From Paraburkholderia sp. D15 (GTDB taxonomy: Bacteria; Pseudomonadota; Gammaproteobacteria; Burkholderiales; Burkholderiaceae): 64,000 bases of DNA. The stretch lies in contig NZ_CP110395.1 of NCBI RefSeq assembly GCF_029910215.1, positions 4,340,001 through 4,404,000 on the forward strand. The letters are read 5' to 3'. The notes under the pieces were generated by a model. That model was given only the letters and a program-made list of their open reading frames with translations. It did not search any database and was not told where the DNA came from. Shown one piece after another: positions 47,276 through 60,876 of this stretch (position 1 is its first letter; every line of letters starts with the position of its first letter). A program made the translations under genes and the position numbers.

Positions 47276-47302
47276 AGCGGGCTCCAGGCCCGCTTTTTTT
47301 TC
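47276..47302 (+). terminator. Strong plus-strand intrinsic terminator without an obvious upstream gene
   Basis: AGCGGGC-TCCAG-GCCCGCT hairpin followed by nine T. The nearest plus-strand gene (pheC) ends 544 bp upstream, across a region carrying an antisense small gene; the nearest reading frame on this strand is not convincing. Bases 47303-47497 hold nothing I can support. Confidence 0.8.
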
Positions 47303-47497
47303 GTCTGGTCAAACGTTTGCGCGCTGCGGCATCGCCAGGAGAAAGCCCTGCTGGCGAGGCTTCTGGCTGATTGTCGGCGTGTCCGGCAAACGGTTTTCCC
47401 TCTTCTTAGTCGCGCGTTACTGTTCCCACGCGGCGTGGGGATCTTGACGTCATTGCGCTGCCGCCCATTCAATCTGAGCGGCAGATGCATCTGGTTC

Positions 47498-49228
47498 TCA
47501 GGCTGTTTTGTCTTCCCGCAACTTCAGTTCGCTGATCATCCGTTCGCGCATGATGAATTTCTGCACTTTGCCGGTGACAGTCATCGGCAATTCATCGACG
47601 AAGCGGATGTATTTCGGCACCTTGTAATGCGCGATCTGCCCTTGGCAAAACTGCTGGATTTCCTCCGGCGTCGCCTGTTCTCCCGCTCGCAAAACCACCC
47701 ACGCGCAGACCTCCTCACCGTACTTCGGGTCTGGCACGCCGAACACCTGCACGCTCTGGATCTTCGGATGGCGGAACAGAAACTCCTCGATCTCGCGCGG
47801 ATAGATGTTTTCGCCGCCGCGAATCAGCATGTCTTTCAGCCGGCCGACGATATTGCAATAGCCCTCGGCGTCGAGCGTGGCCAGATCGCCGGTATGCATC
47901 CAGCCGTCGATGATGTTTTCGCGGGTCTTCGCTTCGTCGCCCCAATAGCCTTGCATCACCGAATAGCCACGCGTGCATAGTTCGCCGGTTTCACCCACCG
48001 GTACGATCTCGCCAAGCGGATCGACGATTTTCACCTCCAGATGCGGCTGGATACGGCCAACGGTCGTCGTCCGCTTGTCCAGTGGATCGCTGGTCGAACT
48101 CTGGAACGACACCGGGCTGGTTTCCGTCATGCCGTAAGCGATCGTGATCTCGCTCAAATGCATCTTCGAGACGACCTTTTTCATCGTCTCGATCGGACAC
48201 GGCGAACCGGCCATGATGCCGGTTCGCAGACGCGAAAAATCGTACGTGTCGAAGCTCGGATGATCGAGTTCGGCGATGAACATCGTCGGCACGCCATGCA
48301 GCGCCGTGCACTTCTCCTCGGCGACGGCGGCGAGCGTCGCCGCCGGGGCGAAGCCCTCGCCGGGAAACACCATGTTCGCGCCGACCGACACGCAAGCCAG
48401 CACCGACAGCACCATGCCGAAGCAGTGGTAGAGCGGCACGGGAATGCACAGGCCGTCCTGTTCGGTCAGGCGCATCGCCATCGCAATGTAGCGCGCGTTG
48501 TTGACCACGTTCCGGTGCGTGAGCGTCGCGCCCTTCGGATTGCCGGTGGTACCGCTGGTGAACTGGATGTTGATCGGCTCGTCCACATGCAGAGTCGCGC
48601 CAATCGCATCGAGTTTCGCGGTATCGAGCGTCGCGCGCCCTTGCTCGATCACGTCGGAAAACGAAAGCATGCCCGGCGTGTCGGTGTCGCACATGCGGAT
48701 GACCAGCCGCAAGCCGGGCAAACGCGTGGCGTGCAGATCGCCCGGCACGGCGCTCGCCAGTTCGGGCGCGAGTTCCTGCAACATGTGCAGATACATCGAC
48801 GATTTGAAACGCTCCGCCGCGATGATCGCCTTGCAATCCACCTTGTTCAGCGCGTATTCGAGTTCGGCCAGGCGATAAGCCGGATTGATGTTCACCAATA
48901 TCGCGCCGATCCGCGCGGTCGCGAATTGCGTCAGCAGCCACTCGACGCGATTCGGCGACCAGATGCCGACGCGATCGCCCTTCGCGATCCCCAACGCCGC
49001 CAGCCCCGACGCCAGGATGTCGACTTCGTCGGCAAACTCCTGCCATGTCCAGCGAATCTGCTGCTCGCGGAACACCACGGCGGGTCGGGTCGGAAACTGT
49101 CGCGCGGTGTCCCGAAGAAACTGGCCGACGGTTGCATCGCTGAGCGGGATTTGCGTCGAACCACGCACGTAGGAGAGATTGTCTTGCGGCTCGATAAGCG
49201 CGGATTCGTCTGCTGCCTGACTTGCCAT
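47498..49228 (-). CDS. Acyl-CoA synthetase (AMP-binding, medium/long-chain fatty acid type)
   Basis: 576 residues from ATG 49228 (GGAG at 49237-49240 on the minus strand). P-loop '[21 protein letters not shown]', '[28 protein letters not shown]', hinge '[39 protein letters not shown]' and C-terminal Lys in '[18 protein letters not shown]'. The family converts fatty acids to acyl-CoA with ATP. It is not part of the alkylamine operon 13 kb away. The 357-bp divergent region to the next gene (49229-49585) contains only promoter sequence as far as I can see. Confidence 0.9.
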   Translation of the reverse strand: MASQAADESALIEPQDNLSYVRGSTQIPLSDATVGQFLRDTARQFPTRPAVVFREQQIRWTWQEFADEVDILASGLAALGIAKGDRVGIWSPNRVEWLLTQFATARIGAILVNINPAYRLAELEYALNKVDCKAIIAAERFKSSMYLHMLQELAPELASAVPGDLHATRLPGLRLVIRMCDTDTPGMLSFSDVIEQGRATLDTAKLDAIGATLHVDEPINIQFTSGTTGNPKGATLTHRNVVNNARYIAMAMRLTEQDGLCIPVPLYHCFGMVLSVLACVSVGANMVFPGEGFAPAATLAAVAEEKCTALHGVPTMFIAELDHPSFDTYDFSRLRTGIMAGSPCPIETMKKVVSKMHLSEITIAYGMTETSPVSFQSSTSDPLDKRTTTVGRIQPHLEVKIVDPLGEIVPVGETGELCTRGYSVMQGYWGDEAKTRENIIDGWMHTGDLATLDAEGYCNIVGRLKDMLIRGGENIYPREIEEFLFRHPKIQSVQVFGVPDPKYGEEVCAWVVLRAGEQATPEEIQQFCQGQIAHYKVPKYIRFVDELPMTVTGKVQKFIMRERMISELKLREDKTA

Positions 49229-49585
49229 GGTGGTGTCTCCGAGAGGCAATCGTTGCGCTATTGAAATGAAATTGAAGCCATTTGTGCGGCGATTGTGCCA
49301 TTAGCCGCCGACGCGGCGGCATCAAGTGTTACCCGCACCGGCTGGGCCTGGGTGCTACTCCGCGCGATGACTATCTGGTTTGTCAGCCCGAGTCGACCAC
49401 GATCATCGCGCGCTGGATTGGCGTCCCCCGTCACCGAAAACAAGGTGAAGATGGTCACACCGAAAGCCAGCGAGAACAACGATTACGGTGGTTGTTCTAC
49501 CCGCTTCCGGCTCATTTGGGTGCAACGCTAGTGGCGGCATGGCGATCGATGACACCGTGGACTTGATGCTTCGAAGGAAATGGAA

Positions 49586-50512
49586 ATGAGAGCAGTCAGC
49601 AACACGTACCATTCAGCAACCGGTGTGACGCACGCACCGATCCGGCCGGATATCGCGCGCCCCGTTTCGCCCCCGAGCCGCGGCGATGCCGCGCTTGGCG
49701 GCGCATTACGCGAGGCGCTGAATATTCCCTTGTCTTATGCGGTGAAGCGCCCAGGAGGCGAGTTGGCGCCGACGGCCAATCAGCCCAATCTCTATCGCGA
49801 CGGACGCGGCGGACAATTCATCCATGACGGCACAAACTGGTTTCCGGTGCGCCACGACGTGGACAACGGCACGTTGCGCGTATGGCAACCCGGCAATACG
49901 GCCAAGCCGCAATACCCTGTCCGCACGAATGCCGGGGGTAACTTTGAAGTTCACCACGATGTCGGACTTAAAGGCGGAGCGCCCATCAAGAACAAATGGG
50001 ACAGTCCGTTCGGCTCGTCTGATAGCCCGTTTGGCGGCTCTGGCGGTGCATCTGGCAGTTCCGCGAGTCCGTTCGGCGCCTCTGGAGGATCGAGTCTCGA
50101 AAACCGGCACAAACTATCGAGACAGCTAAGCGAACTGTCGGGTACCCACCAGCCCGGTAGCTATGCGAACACCGTCAACGTCGTCAACCACGGACTTCAG
50201 CGCTTGAACGTCGGCTTGTCCGATCAATCCTTCGGACATGTATCAAATAACCTCCATCGCGTGGAGAACGGTCAAATGACGAATGCTGAAGCATCGTCTT
50301 CGGAGTATCGGACCTTCATGAACGACGTCTGCCGTGGCGATGGCTCCCCTACGGATAAAAACTGGGCGCTCTTCGGCGCTGCCTTGAATCGTGTTGCCGG
50401 TGTGCCGTATCACGCCGAGACAGACATCACCAACATGCACCTGAATCGAAATCAGGATCCTTTGACGCGATTGAATATGCAGGCATTTGTCCAGAATGAC
50501 TGGAAGGGCTGA
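49586..50512 (+). CDS. Hypothetical secreted-effector-like protein
   Basis: 308 residues from ATG 49586 (AAGGA RBS at 49574-49578, better spaced than for ATG 49580). No signal peptide; N-terminus Ser/Thr/Pro-rich. Region about 50-130 ('NLYRDGRGGQFIHDGTNWFPVRHDVDNGTLRVWQPG' then 'YPVRTNAGGNFEVHHDVG') repeats the Y-x-D / V-x-x-D / P-V-R pattern seen in the linker of large dermonecrotic-type and type III effectors. A Ser/Gly-rich stretch (about 138-170) leads to an unassigned C-terminal domain. No T3SS or T6SS gene is adjacent, and no hrp-type promoter box was noticed. Secretion is inference. Confidence 0.55.
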   Translation: MRAVSNTYHSATGVTHAPIRPDIARPVSPPSRGDAALGGALREALNIPLSYAVKRPGGELAPTANQPNLYRDGRGGQFIHDGTNWFPVRHDVDNGTLRVWQPGNTAKPQYPVRTNAGGNFEVHHDVGLKGGAPIKNKWDSPFGSSDSPFGGSGGASGSSASPFGASGGSSLENRHKLSRQLSELSGTHQPGSYANTVNVVNHGLQRLNVGLSDQSFGHVSNNLHRVENGQMTNAEASSSEYRTFMNDVCRGDGSPTDKNWALFGAALNRVAGVPYHAETDITNMHLNRNQDPLTRLNMQAFVQNDWKG

Positions 50513-50553
50513 CGCCGCGCATCGCGCGTGAACAACGATTGATTCCAGCAAAT

Positions 50554-50581
50554 AAAAAAGGGCTCCCGTTGAGGAGCCCTT
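50554..50581 (-). terminator. Intrinsic terminator of the ATP synthase operon (bidirectional)
   Basis: Stem AAGGGCTCC-type arms (50558-50566 / 50573-50581) with T-run on the minus strand from the A-run at 50554-50559. It lies 73 bp beyond the atpC stop and 42 bp beyond the plus-strand effector-like gene. Confidence 0.8.
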
Positions 50582-50653
50582 CTTCGTTCCCGGCGTTGCG
50601 TCAACCTGCGCGACTTACATCGCGGCGACGGTCGACGTTCGCAGAGTGTTTCT

Positions 50654-51079
50654 TTAGTTCTGACCGCGCAGCTTGCGCAGACGCTGGATCGCAGCGAGCT
50701 GAGCCGTCGCATACGCCAGCTCCGCTTGCGCGGTTGCGTATTCGAGGTTCGAACCCGTGTTTTGCAGCGCTTCTTCCGCACGCTTGCGTGCATCTTCTGC
50801 CTTGGCTTCGTCGAGATCCTTGCCGCGAATGGCGGTGTCGGCGAGAACCGTCACGGCGCCCGGCTGGATTTCAAGAATGCCGCCGGCAACGAACACAAAC
50901 TCTTCTTCACCGTTTTCAGCTTCGATGCGCACCGCACCCGGACGAATCCGCGTAATCAGCGGCGTGTGGCCCGGCAGAATGCCGAGTTCGCCCGCTTCGC
51001 CCGGCAGTGCGACGAACTTCGCCTGGCCCGAGAAGATCTGCTCTTCCGCGCTGACGACGTCTACTTTGATTGTTGCCAT
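50654..51079 (-). CDS. atpC: ATP synthase F1 epsilon subunit
   Basis: 141 residues. '[47 protein letters not shown]' is the beta-sandwich domain; the C-terminal helices ('[18 protein letters not shown]') regulate the rotor. Last gene of the operon, 162 bp after atpD, followed by the terminator at 50554. Confidence 0.97.
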   Translation of the reverse strand: MATIKVDVVSAEEQIFSGQAKFVALPGEAGELGILPGHTPLITRIRPGAVRIEAENGEEEFVFVAGGILEIQPGAVTVLADTAIRGKDLDEAKAEDARKRAEEALQNTGSNLEYATAQAELAYATAQLAAIQRLRKLRGQN

Positions 51080-51241
51080 AAGTGTCGACTCCTGTCGGCG
51101 AGAGTTCGCGCTTTTGCGCTCGCCCTCGTCTCATGCAAGGCTGGGTTAAGCGTAGTAAGAGGCGCCGGTTTGGCGAAACCGGTACCGTTTCATCGGTACC
51201 GATACGCGCGAGGCCGGCGCCCGCTTCGTTACACCCGACCT

Positions 51242-52654
<1,413 letters not shown>

Positions 52655-52749
52655 TCAATTCTTCACTCGCGCAAAGGCGCAGTTTCGATGGGCCGCCTGG
52701 GCGGGGTGCGCCACACGGGCGCACACGAGGCGCTTGCCTGACATTAAGG

Positions 52750-53634
52750 TCAGACAGCCGCCGCACCACCGACGATTTCCGACAGTTCTTTCGTGATCGC
52801 GGCCTGACGGCTCTTGTTGTACACGAGCTGCAGTTCGTTGATGACCGTCTTCGCATTGTCCGAAGCGGCCTTCATCGCGACCATTCGTGCCGACTGCTCC
52901 GATGCCATGTTTTCCGCGACGGCCTGATAGACCAGCGCCTCGACATAGCGCACCAGCAGTTCGTCCACCACTGCCTGCGCATCCGGCTCGTAGATGTAGT
53001 CCCACTGCGTGCTCGGCGTCGTGCCGTCTTCTTCCTTGCGCTCGAACTGGTCTGCCGACAGCGGCAGCAGTTGCTCGATCACCGGCTCCTGCTTCATCGT
53101 GTTGACGAAGCGCGTGTACGCGAGGTACACCGCCGAAACCTTGCCTTCCGAGTACAGGTCGAGCTGAACCTTCACCGCGCCGATCAGCTTTTCCAGATGC
53201 GGCGTGTCGCCCAGATGCACGACGTTCGACGCGACCTTCGCGCGCAGACGGTTCAGGAAACCCAGACCCTTGGTGCCGATCGCGGTTGCCTCGATCGTCT
53301 TGCCCTGGCCTTCCAGTTCCTTGAACTTCTGCAGCGACGCACGCAGCACGTTGGTGTTCATGCCGCCGCACAGACCCTTATCGGTCGTCACGAGGATGAA
53401 ACCCGCCGCCTTCGCGCCTTCGTTCGACACCATGAACGGGTGACGATACTCGGGGTTCGCACGGCTCATGTGTGCAGCGATATCGCGGACCTTGTCGGCG
53501 TACGGGCGAGCGGAGCGCATGCGCTCCTGAGCGCGGCGCATCTTCGATGCGGCCACCATCTCCATCGCTTTCGTGATCTTTCGCGTGTTTTGCACGCTCT
53601 TGATCTTGCCGCGAATTTCCTTCATTCCAGCCAT
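52750..53634 (-). CDS. atpG: ATP synthase F1 gamma subunit
   Basis: 294 residues; starts '[36 protein letters not shown]', the conserved N-terminal coiled coil of the rotor shaft, and ends '[28 protein letters not shown]' with the C-terminal coiled-coil helix. Lies 113 bp before atpD. Confidence 0.97.
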   Translation of the reverse strand: MAGMKEIRGKIKSVQNTRKITKAMEMVAASKMRRAQERMRSARPYADKVRDIAAHMSRANPEYRHPFMVSNEGAKAAGFILVTTDKGLCGGMNTNVLRASLQKFKELEGQGKTIEATAIGTKGLGFLNRLRAKVASNVVHLGDTPHLEKLIGAVKVQLDLYSEGKVSAVYLAYTRFVNTMKQEPVIEQLLPLSADQFERKEEDGTTPSTQWDYIYEPDAQAVVDELLVRYVEALVYQAVAENMASEQSARMVAMKAASDNAKTVINELQLVYNKSRQAAITKELSEIVGGAAAV

Positions 53635-53775
53635 TGCTTGCTCCTTTGTCGACCCGGATGAGCGCTTGAGCGCTTATCCGGGCCCCCATGCAAAGCGGCC
53701 GAAGCAGCGCGGGGGCAGTTGCCTGCGGACCACGCCGCTTCAAGGTCCGCTTATGCCTTGCGGATCACTCGCGGA

Positions 53776-55317
53776 TCAATAAGCGCCGGACTTCTTGAAG
53801 TCTTTGAGGACCGTGTGCAGCAGGCCTTCATCGTCCTTCGAGAGTTCCTTCGTATCTTCGATTCGCTTGACCAGGTCAGCGTGGCTCGACTTCAGATGCT
53901 CGCGCAGGCCCTTTTCGAACGGCAGGACTTGCGAGACTTCCAGATCGTCGAGGTAGCCGTTGTTCGCTGCGAACAGCGAGACAGCCAGTTCCCACACCTG
54001 CAGCGGCTGATACTGCGGCTGCTTCAGCAGTTCCGTCACGCGGCGGCCGCGCTCCAGCTGCTTGCGGGTTGCTTCGTCGAGGTCCGAGGCGAACTGCGCG
54101 AACGCAGCCAGTTCACGGTACTGCGCGAGGTCGGTACGGATACCGCCCGACAGCTTCTTCACGACCTTCGTCTGAGCCGCACCGCCAACGCGCGACACCG
54201 ACACGCCGGCGTTAATTGCCGGGCGGATACCTGCGTTGAAGAGGTCGGTTTCCAGGAAGATCTGGCCGTCGGTAATCGAGATCACGTTCGTCGGAACGAA
54301 TGCGGTCACGTCGCCTGCTTGCGTTTCAATGACCGGCAGTGCCGTCAGCGAACCGCTCTTGCCCTTCACTTCGCCGTTCGTGAACTTCTCGACGTACTCT
54401 TCCGAGACGCGAGCAGCACGTTCCAGCAGACGCGAGTGCAGATAGAACACGTCACCCGGGTAAGCTTCGCGGCCCGGCGGGCGGCGCAGCAGCAGCGAGA
54501 TCTGGCGATATGCCCACGCTTGCTTGGTCAAGTCGTCATAAACGATCAGCGCGTCCTGGCCGCGATCGCGGAAGTATTCGCCCATCGTGCAGCCGGCGTA
54601 AGGCGCGAGGTACTGCATCGCTGCCGAGTCCGAAGCCGAAGCGGCCACGACGATCGTGTATTCCAGCGCGCCGGATTCTTCCAGCTTGCGCACCACGTTC
54701 ATGATCGACGAAGCCTTCTGGCCGATCGCGACGTAGATACAGAAGAGGTTCTTGCCCTTCTGGTTGATGATCGCGTCGACCGCGACTGCCGTCTTGCCGC
54801 ACTGACGGTCGCCAATGATCAGCTCGCGCTGGCCACGGCCAACCGGCACCATCGCGTCGATCGACTTCAGACCGGTCTGAACCGGTTCCGAAACCGACTT
54901 ACGCCAGATCACGCCCGGCGCGATCTTTTCGATGGCGTCGGTCTTCGTTGCGTTGATCGGGCCCTTGCCGTCGATCGGGTTGCCGAGCGCGTCGACCACG
55001 CGGCCGAGCAGTTCCGGACCCACCGGCACTTCGAGAATACGGCCCGTCGTCTTGACGATGTCGCCTTCCGAAATGTGTTCGTACTCACCCAGAATCACGG
55101 CGCCGACCGAGTCGCGCTCGAGGTTCAGTGCGAGACCGAAGGTGTTGCCCGGGAATTCGAGCATTTCGCCCTGCATCACTTCCGACAGGCCGTGAATACG
55201 CACGATACCGTCGGTCACGGAGATCACCGTGCCCTGGTTGCGAACGTCTGCGCTCGCGTCAAGGCCCTGGATCCGGCTCTTGATCAGCTCGCTGATCTCA
55301 GAGGGATTGAGTTGCAT
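53776..55317 (-). CDS. atpA: ATP synthase F1 alpha subunit
   Basis: 513 residues; Walker A '[13 protein letters not shown]' near residue 170, '[28 protein letters not shown]' and '[37 protein letters not shown]' are family signatures. Forms the non-catalytic nucleotide sites and the hexamer with beta. Confidence 0.98.
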   Translation of the reverse strand: MQLNPSEISELIKSRIQGLDASADVRNQGTVISVTDGIVRIHGLSEVMQGEMLEFPGNTFGLALNLERDSVGAVILGEYEHISEGDIVKTTGRILEVPVGPELLGRVVDALGNPIDGKGPINATKTDAIEKIAPGVIWRKSVSEPVQTGLKSIDAMVPVGRGQRELIIGDRQCGKTAVAVDAIINQKGKNLFCIYVAIGQKASSIMNVVRKLEESGALEYTIVVAASASDSAAMQYLAPYAGCTMGEYFRDRGQDALIVYDDLTKQAWAYRQISLLLRRPPGREAYPGDVFYLHSRLLERAARVSEEYVEKFTNGEVKGKSGSLTALPVIETQAGDVTAFVPTNVISITDGQIFLETDLFNAGIRPAINAGVSVSRVGGAAQTKVVKKLSGGIRTDLAQYRELAAFAQFASDLDEATRKQLERGRRVTELLKQPQYQPLQVWELAVSLFAANNGYLDDLEVSQVLPFEKGLREHLKSSHADLVKRIEDTKELSKDDEGLLHTVLKDFKKSGAY

Positions 55318-55375
55318 TATTCGCTCCTGATAGTCAATTCTGTTGCGTGCCAGCCGCTTCAGCGCCCTAGGCGCT

Positions 55376-55915
55376 TCAGGCCGTCAGAGCCGTCTGCATG
55401 CTGGCAAGCCGCGCGCGGACCGAGGTATCGAGCACTTCGTCGCCGACCGTCACGCGCACGCCGCCGATCAGCGACGCGTCGACTTCGACCGTCGGCTTCA
55501 GCTTGCGTTGGAACTTGCGTTCGAGACTTGCGACGAGGTCGTTCAACTGCGCGCCTTCGAGCGGGAATGCGCTGACGATCAGCACATCGGCCGCCCCTTC
55601 GCGGGCGTTCTTCAGCTCTTCGAATTGCGCGGCGATTTCGGGCAACAATTGCAGGCGATGGTTATCCACCAGCATTTGCACCAGATTCTTCGCTTGCGCG
55701 TTGTCCTTGAGCGGCGACTTGACCGCGGCCAGCAGCAGTTCGCTGACCTGGGCGCGGCTTACTTTCGGGCTCGAGGCGATCGACAGCACTTCGGGCAGAC
55801 GCGCAACCTGTGCCAGCTCCTGCACGAGCGTGGACCAGGCGGCGATGTCACCAGCTTCGGCCACGCCAAACAGCGCTTCTGCGTACGGACGGGCGATGGT
55901 TGCAAGTTCGGCCAT
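55376..55915 (-). CDS. atpH: ATP synthase F1 delta subunit
   Basis: 179 residues, '[44 protein letters not shown]' is the usual start and the C-terminus '[28 protein letters not shown]' is diagnostic. Links the stator b-dimer to F1. Separated from atpF by 2 bp. Confidence 0.97.
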   Translation of the reverse strand: MAELATIARPYAEALFGVAEAGDIAAWSTLVQELAQVARLPEVLSIASSPKVSRAQVSELLLAAVKSPLKDNAQAKNLVQMLVDNHRLQLLPEIAAQFEELKNAREGAADVLIVSAFPLEGAQLNDLVASLERKFQRKLKPTVEVDASLIGGVRVTVGDEVLDTSVRARLASMQTALTA

Positions 55916-55917
55916 GA

Positions 55918-56388
55918 TCAGAGCTCGGCTTTCAGTTGATTCAGCAGGTCAGCGTGAGCTGCCTGGTCGACTTCGCGCTTCAGGATCTGTTCAGCGCCCT
56001 TGACAGCGAGTGCAGCGACTTCGCCGCGCAGCGTTTCGCGCGCCTTCACAACTTGCTGGTCCGCGTCCGCTTTCGCTTGCGCGATGATGCGTGCGGCTTC
56101 AGCCTGTGCCTGAGCCTTGATTTCGTCAGCGACTGCCACGGCGCGCTTTTCCGCGTCGGCAATACGTTGCTGACCGTCATTGCGTGCCTGGGCGAGTTCC
56201 TGGTCGACGCGCTTGTGAGCGGCTTCGAGTTCGGCCTTGCCCTTTTCGGCAGCCGACAAACCGTCAGCAATCTTCTTTGAGCGCTCGTCGAGGGCGTTGA
56301 TCAGCGGCGGCCACACGAACTTCATCGTGAACCACGCGAGGATCAGGAACACGACCATTTGCGCAAACAGGGTTGCGTTGAGATTCAC
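55918..56388 (-). CDS. atpF: ATP synthase F0 b subunit
   Basis: 156 residues: single N-terminal membrane helix ('[30 protein letters not shown]') and a long charged coiled coil, the peripheral stalk. Confidence 0.97.
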   Translation of the reverse strand: MNLNATLFAQMVVFLILAWFTMKFVWPPLINALDERSKKIADGLSAAEKGKAELEAAHKRVDQELAQARNDGQQRIADAEKRAVAVADEIKAQAQAEAARIIAQAKADADQQVVKARETLRGEVAALAVKGAEQILKREVDQAAHADLLNQLKAEL

Positions 56389-56526
56389 GGTGTTTCCTTA
56401 AACGTTGCTAGTTCGGAAAGTGAAACGGCAAGGCGCTCATCGATTCTGTGTTCGATCAGCGCCTCAGTGCCCGTTCCGCCCTGCGCCCTTACCTGTTATA
56501 GCTCAGGCGCAAACTTCCGAGGAACC

Positions 56527-56820
<294 letters not shown>

Positions 56821-56878
56821 TTAGAACTGGTTGGAACTGGGATTTAAAAAAACGATGATTCTTTGGTCGACGCGCAGT

Positions 56879-57820
<942 letters not shown>

Positions 57821-57890
57821 TCATATCCGCACTCCTGGTACCGGCGCTGCGCGCCGGCCTGAATTTTTTGCTGCTTCCGTTCCAGCTACC

Positions 57891-58436
57891 TTAGCGCCAG
57901 GCCAAGGCAATCCAGTACGTCTTGAGCGCGACGAGGTAAGTCACGAGTAGCGGAACCCAGCGTACGTCGTGATACCAGAAGGCGATGGCTACAAACATCG
58001 CGATCGTTGTCCCCATCTTGAGCGCTTCGCCGATCATCCAGCTCATCACCGTTTCGGCGCCGCTCAGCGTTCTCAATCGTGCCGCGAACAACGCGCCCGG
58101 CACCCAGCAGATCGCTCCCCCCAGGAACGCGGACAGCGCAGCAGCGCCCGGCGGCTTGTAGAACAGCCACCACACCAGCGTAGCACCCAGGGACAAAACC
58201 ATTTGCGCCGCCACGACCTTGAAAGGCGTGACACGCGATGGACGACTCACGTTAGGACCAAAGAGCTTCTCAGCTTCGGCCCGCGTGAGCGGAACGATAT
58301 TGTTATCTTGCTGCTCGGCATCCCACGCTTCATCAGGCGCGACTCGCTGACCGGTGGACGCTACGGAAGCCGTACGCTCAGCGGGGTGTTCGTCGTGCCC
58401 ATTCTGCGGCGCCTGATTCGACGTTTTAACCGCCAT
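57891..58436 (-). CDS. atpI: ATP synthase AtpI family protein
   Basis: 181 residues: a charged cytoplasmic N-terminus of about 75 residues, then four membrane helices ('VVAAQMVLSLGATLVWWLFY', 'ALSAFLGGAICWVPGALFAARL', 'AETVMSWMIGEALKMGTTIAMFVAIAF', 'VRWVPLLVTYLVALKTYWIAL'). AtpI helps assemble the c-ring. First gene of the atp operon; the long N-terminus is longer than in E. coli. Confidence 0.93.
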   Translation of the reverse strand: MAVKTSNQAPQNGHDEHPAERTASVASTGQRVAPDEAWDAEQQDNNIVPLTRAEAEKLFGPNVSRPSRVTPFKVVAAQMVLSLGATLVWWLFYKPPGAAALSAFLGGAICWVPGALFAARLRTLSGAETVMSWMIGEALKMGTTIAMFVAIAFWYHDVRWVPLLVTYLVALKTYWIALAWR

Positions 58437-58515
58437 CGCAATGTTCCGAAAGTCTGGTTCCAGCGCGCCAGCTTACGCTGCGCTTACGGGGTTGCCGTGC
58501 AATTAAATCCGGGCG

Positions 58516-58544
58516 ATTGTAAGCGATAGTTGCAGGCAATTCAA
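58516..58544 (-). promoter_or_regulatory. Predicted sigma70 promoter of the atp operon
   Basis: On the minus strand: -35 TTGAAT (58539-58544), 17-bp spacer, -10 TACAAT (58516-58521). Predicted start about 70 bp before atpI. The rest of 58545-59056 (between this promoter and parB's end) contains no gene or strong hairpin that I can support. Confidence 0.7.
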
Positions 58545-59056
58545 GACTTTAGGTCGCTCAATAACCTGCGTGAAACCGGTCATCACGATACGGGAATGCC
58601 CTGCTGGCGGGGCAAAACGCGTCAAATGTAAGGCGGGTGGGCGATGCCAAAACATGCTCGTTGAATCGGGTAGATTTGCGGATGCGCAAACGCGATTCAA
58701 ACGCTGTAACGGCCGTCTCGAAAATGCAACAAACGCCGGTTTTTTCGAGTGCGGGTGGACATCGGTGGCGGCGGAAGGTAGGGAACTGTCGAGGTTTGGT
58801 GAGACTGGCGGAGAAGTACAACGCACCAGTCTACTTTGATCGAACGGCGCACTGCCCTTCCTGCAGTTAGCGTTTCGCTCTGCGTGTCCGCCTCCCATTG
58901 TCGCAGCGCTGACGAGGCGGAAAATACGTCAGCCATCCTTATTATTTTGCGGGGAGCAATTTAGTTAGGAATCCATGCAAGGCGGCTTTAACCGATGATT
59001 GCTTCGCCGGGTCGTCCTGATCAAGCAGACCGCCCCGGCGCAACTGCCGCTTACAT

Positions 59057-59947
59057 TCACGCCGCGGCTGCGTTTCCGCGTAGACGCACCAGAATACCCT
59101 CAAGCGCATCCAGGTCGCCGAAATCCACCAGCACCTGCCCTCGCCCGCGGCGGCCAAGCTTGATCTTCACCGTCGCCGCCAGCAGGTCGGACAGCTCTTC
59201 CTCCAAACGACGCGTATCGCGCCCGCCATCCTGATTCGCGCGCGCCTTCACTGCCGGCGCCGCCTTGGTAGTCGCCGTCACAAGCTTTTCGGTTTCGCGT
59301 ACCGACATGCGTTTGTTGACGACCTGATTGGCGAGCGTGATCTGCGTCGCGGCATCCACGGCCAACAATGCGCGGGCGTGGCCCATGTCGAGATCGCCGG
59401 CCAGCAACATCGTTTGTACCGGCGATGCGAGGTTGAGCAAGCGCAGCAGATTCGACACAGCGCTACGCGAGCGTCCCACCGATTCCGCCGCCTGCTCGTG
59501 CGTGAAGTTGAATTCGTCGAGCAGACGCTGAATACCCTGCGCCTCTTCCAGAGGATTCAGGTCTTCGCGCTGGATGTTCTCGATCAGCGCCATCGCGGCG
59601 GCGGCCTGATCGGGCACGTCCTTCACGAGTACCGGCACTTCGGTCAAACCCGCCAGACGCGCGGCGCGGAAGCGTCGTTCGCCGGCGATGATTTCGTACT
59701 TGTCCGCGGCCACGGGACGCACAAGGATCGGTTGCATCAAGCCCTGCGCGCGGATGCTCGCCGCCAGTTCCTGCAGCGCGCCTTCGTCCATGCGCGTGCG
59801 CGGCTGATACTTGCCCGCCTGCATCTTGGTGAGCGGCAACACGTTCGGCGCACCTTCGATCGCAACCGCTTCGGTGATGTCCGCGCTACCGCCGAGCAAA
59901 GCTTCCAGCCCGCGTCCCAAGCCCTTTTTTCTCGCTACTGCGTTCAT
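59057..59947 (-). CDS. parB: Chromosome partitioning protein ParB (CTPase, parS binding)
   Basis: 296 residues; 'MNAVARKKGLGRGLEALLGG' start, CTP-binding 'GERRFRAARLAGLTEVPVLVKDV', HTH region 'TLNPLEEAQGIQRLLDEF...THEQAAESVGRSRSAVSNLLRLLNL'-like, and a C-terminal dimerisation part 'SDLLAATVKIKLGRRGRGQVLVDFGDLDAL'. Binds the parS sites at 62085 and 63637. Confidence 0.97.
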   Translation of the reverse strand: MNAVARKKGLGRGLEALLGGSADITEAVAIEGAPNVLPLTKMQAGKYQPRTRMDEGALQELAASIRAQGLMQPILVRPVAADKYEIIAGERRFRAARLAGLTEVPVLVKDVPDQAAAAMALIENIQREDLNPLEEAQGIQRLLDEFNFTHEQAAESVGRSRSAVSNLLRLLNLASPVQTMLLAGDLDMGHARALLAVDAATQITLANQVVNKRMSVRETEKLVTATTKAAPAVKARANQDGGRDTRRLEEELSDLLAATVKIKLGRRGRGQVLVDFGDLDALEGILVRLRGNAAAA

Positions 59948-59966
59948 CGTGCTTCCTCGATTCCGC

Positions 59967-60758
59967 TTAGGATGCCAGCGGCGCGTCGTTCAACGCGCGC
60001 ACCCGTTCAATCATTTCCGCGCCGAATTGCACGTATGCCTGCGCGCCCCGCGACGCCCTGTCGAACACCACGCCCGGCAAGCCGTAGCTCGGTGCTTCGG
60101 CAAGCCGCACATTACGCGGAATCACCGCGTCGAACACCTTGTCGCCGAAATGCTCTTTCAGTTGATCGGACACCTGCTGTTGCAGCGTGATGCGCGGATC
60201 GAACATCACGCGCAGCAAGCCGATGACCTTGAGATCCCGGTTCAGATTCGCGTGCACCTGCTTGATCGTATTGACCAGATCGGACAAGCCTTCGAGCGCG
60301 AAGTACTCGCATTGCATCGGGATCACGACGCCGTGCGCGGCGCACAGACCATTGAGCGTCAGCAGTGACAAAGCCGGCGGGCAGTCGATCAGCACGAAGT
60401 CGTATTCGCTTTCGACGGCGGCAAGCGCAGCCTTCAACTGGCGCTCGCGGTTCTGCACGCTGACCAGTTCGACTTCGGCGCCGGCGAGTTCGCGGTTCGC
60501 GGGCAGCACGTCGTAGCCGACGGCTTCCGGACGCATGCGTGCATCGATCACCGCGACGCCATCCACGAGCACCTCGTAGACCGTATTCGCACAGGCGGCC
60601 TTGTCGATGCCGCTGCCCATCGTGGCATTGCCCTGTGGGTCCAGGTCGATGAGAAGGACACGCTGTCCCTGCGCTGCCAAGCTCGCGGCCAGATTGACTG
60701 TGGTCGTCGTCTTGCCGACGCCGCCTTTCTGGTTCGCAACGCAGAAGATTTTTGCCAT
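59967..60758 (-). CDS. parA: Chromosome partitioning ATPase ParA
   Basis: 263 residues from ATG 60758. Deviant Walker A 'NQKGGVGKTTTTVNLAA', Walker A' 'VLLIDLDPQGNAT' and 'YDFVLIDCPPALSLLTLNGL'. Uses ATP-driven DNA binding to pull ParB-parS complexes apart. 19 bp before parB; the frame is open to 60866 but that is not conserved. Confidence 0.97.
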   Translation of the reverse strand: MAKIFCVANQKGGVGKTTTTVNLAASLAAQGQRVLLIDLDPQGNATMGSGIDKAACANTVYEVLVDGVAVIDARMRPEAVGYDVLPANRELAGAEVELVSVQNRERQLKAALAAVESEYDFVLIDCPPALSLLTLNGLCAAHGVVIPMQCEYFALEGLSDLVNTIKQVHANLNRDLKVIGLLRVMFDPRITLQQQVSDQLKEHFGDKVFDAVIPRNVRLAEAPSYGLPGVVFDRASRGAQAYVQFGAEMIERVRALNDAPLAS

Positions 60759-60876
60759 CGTTGGTGTGTCCCTTTTGCTGCCTGGATGAAGTAAGTAAAA
60801 CGCGCTACTGGCGCGGGTTCGGTGAGCGATGGATTCTGCTAATCGGCTAATCGACCAACTGGCCAATCGCTCGACG

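Noticed and set aside
47236..47490. N-terminal extension of the small gene at 47020
   Set aside because: It crosses the hairpin at 47276-47302 and is Arg-rich shadow-like; the GTG at 47235 has an ideal ribosome binding site.
53719..55575. 618-residue plus-strand frame opposite atpA/atpH
   Set aside because: Antisense shadow of two conserved ATP synthase genes.
58570..58839. 89-residue plus-strand ORF between atpI and parB
   Set aside because: No ribosome binding site, no recognisable domain and mixed composition; probably chance.
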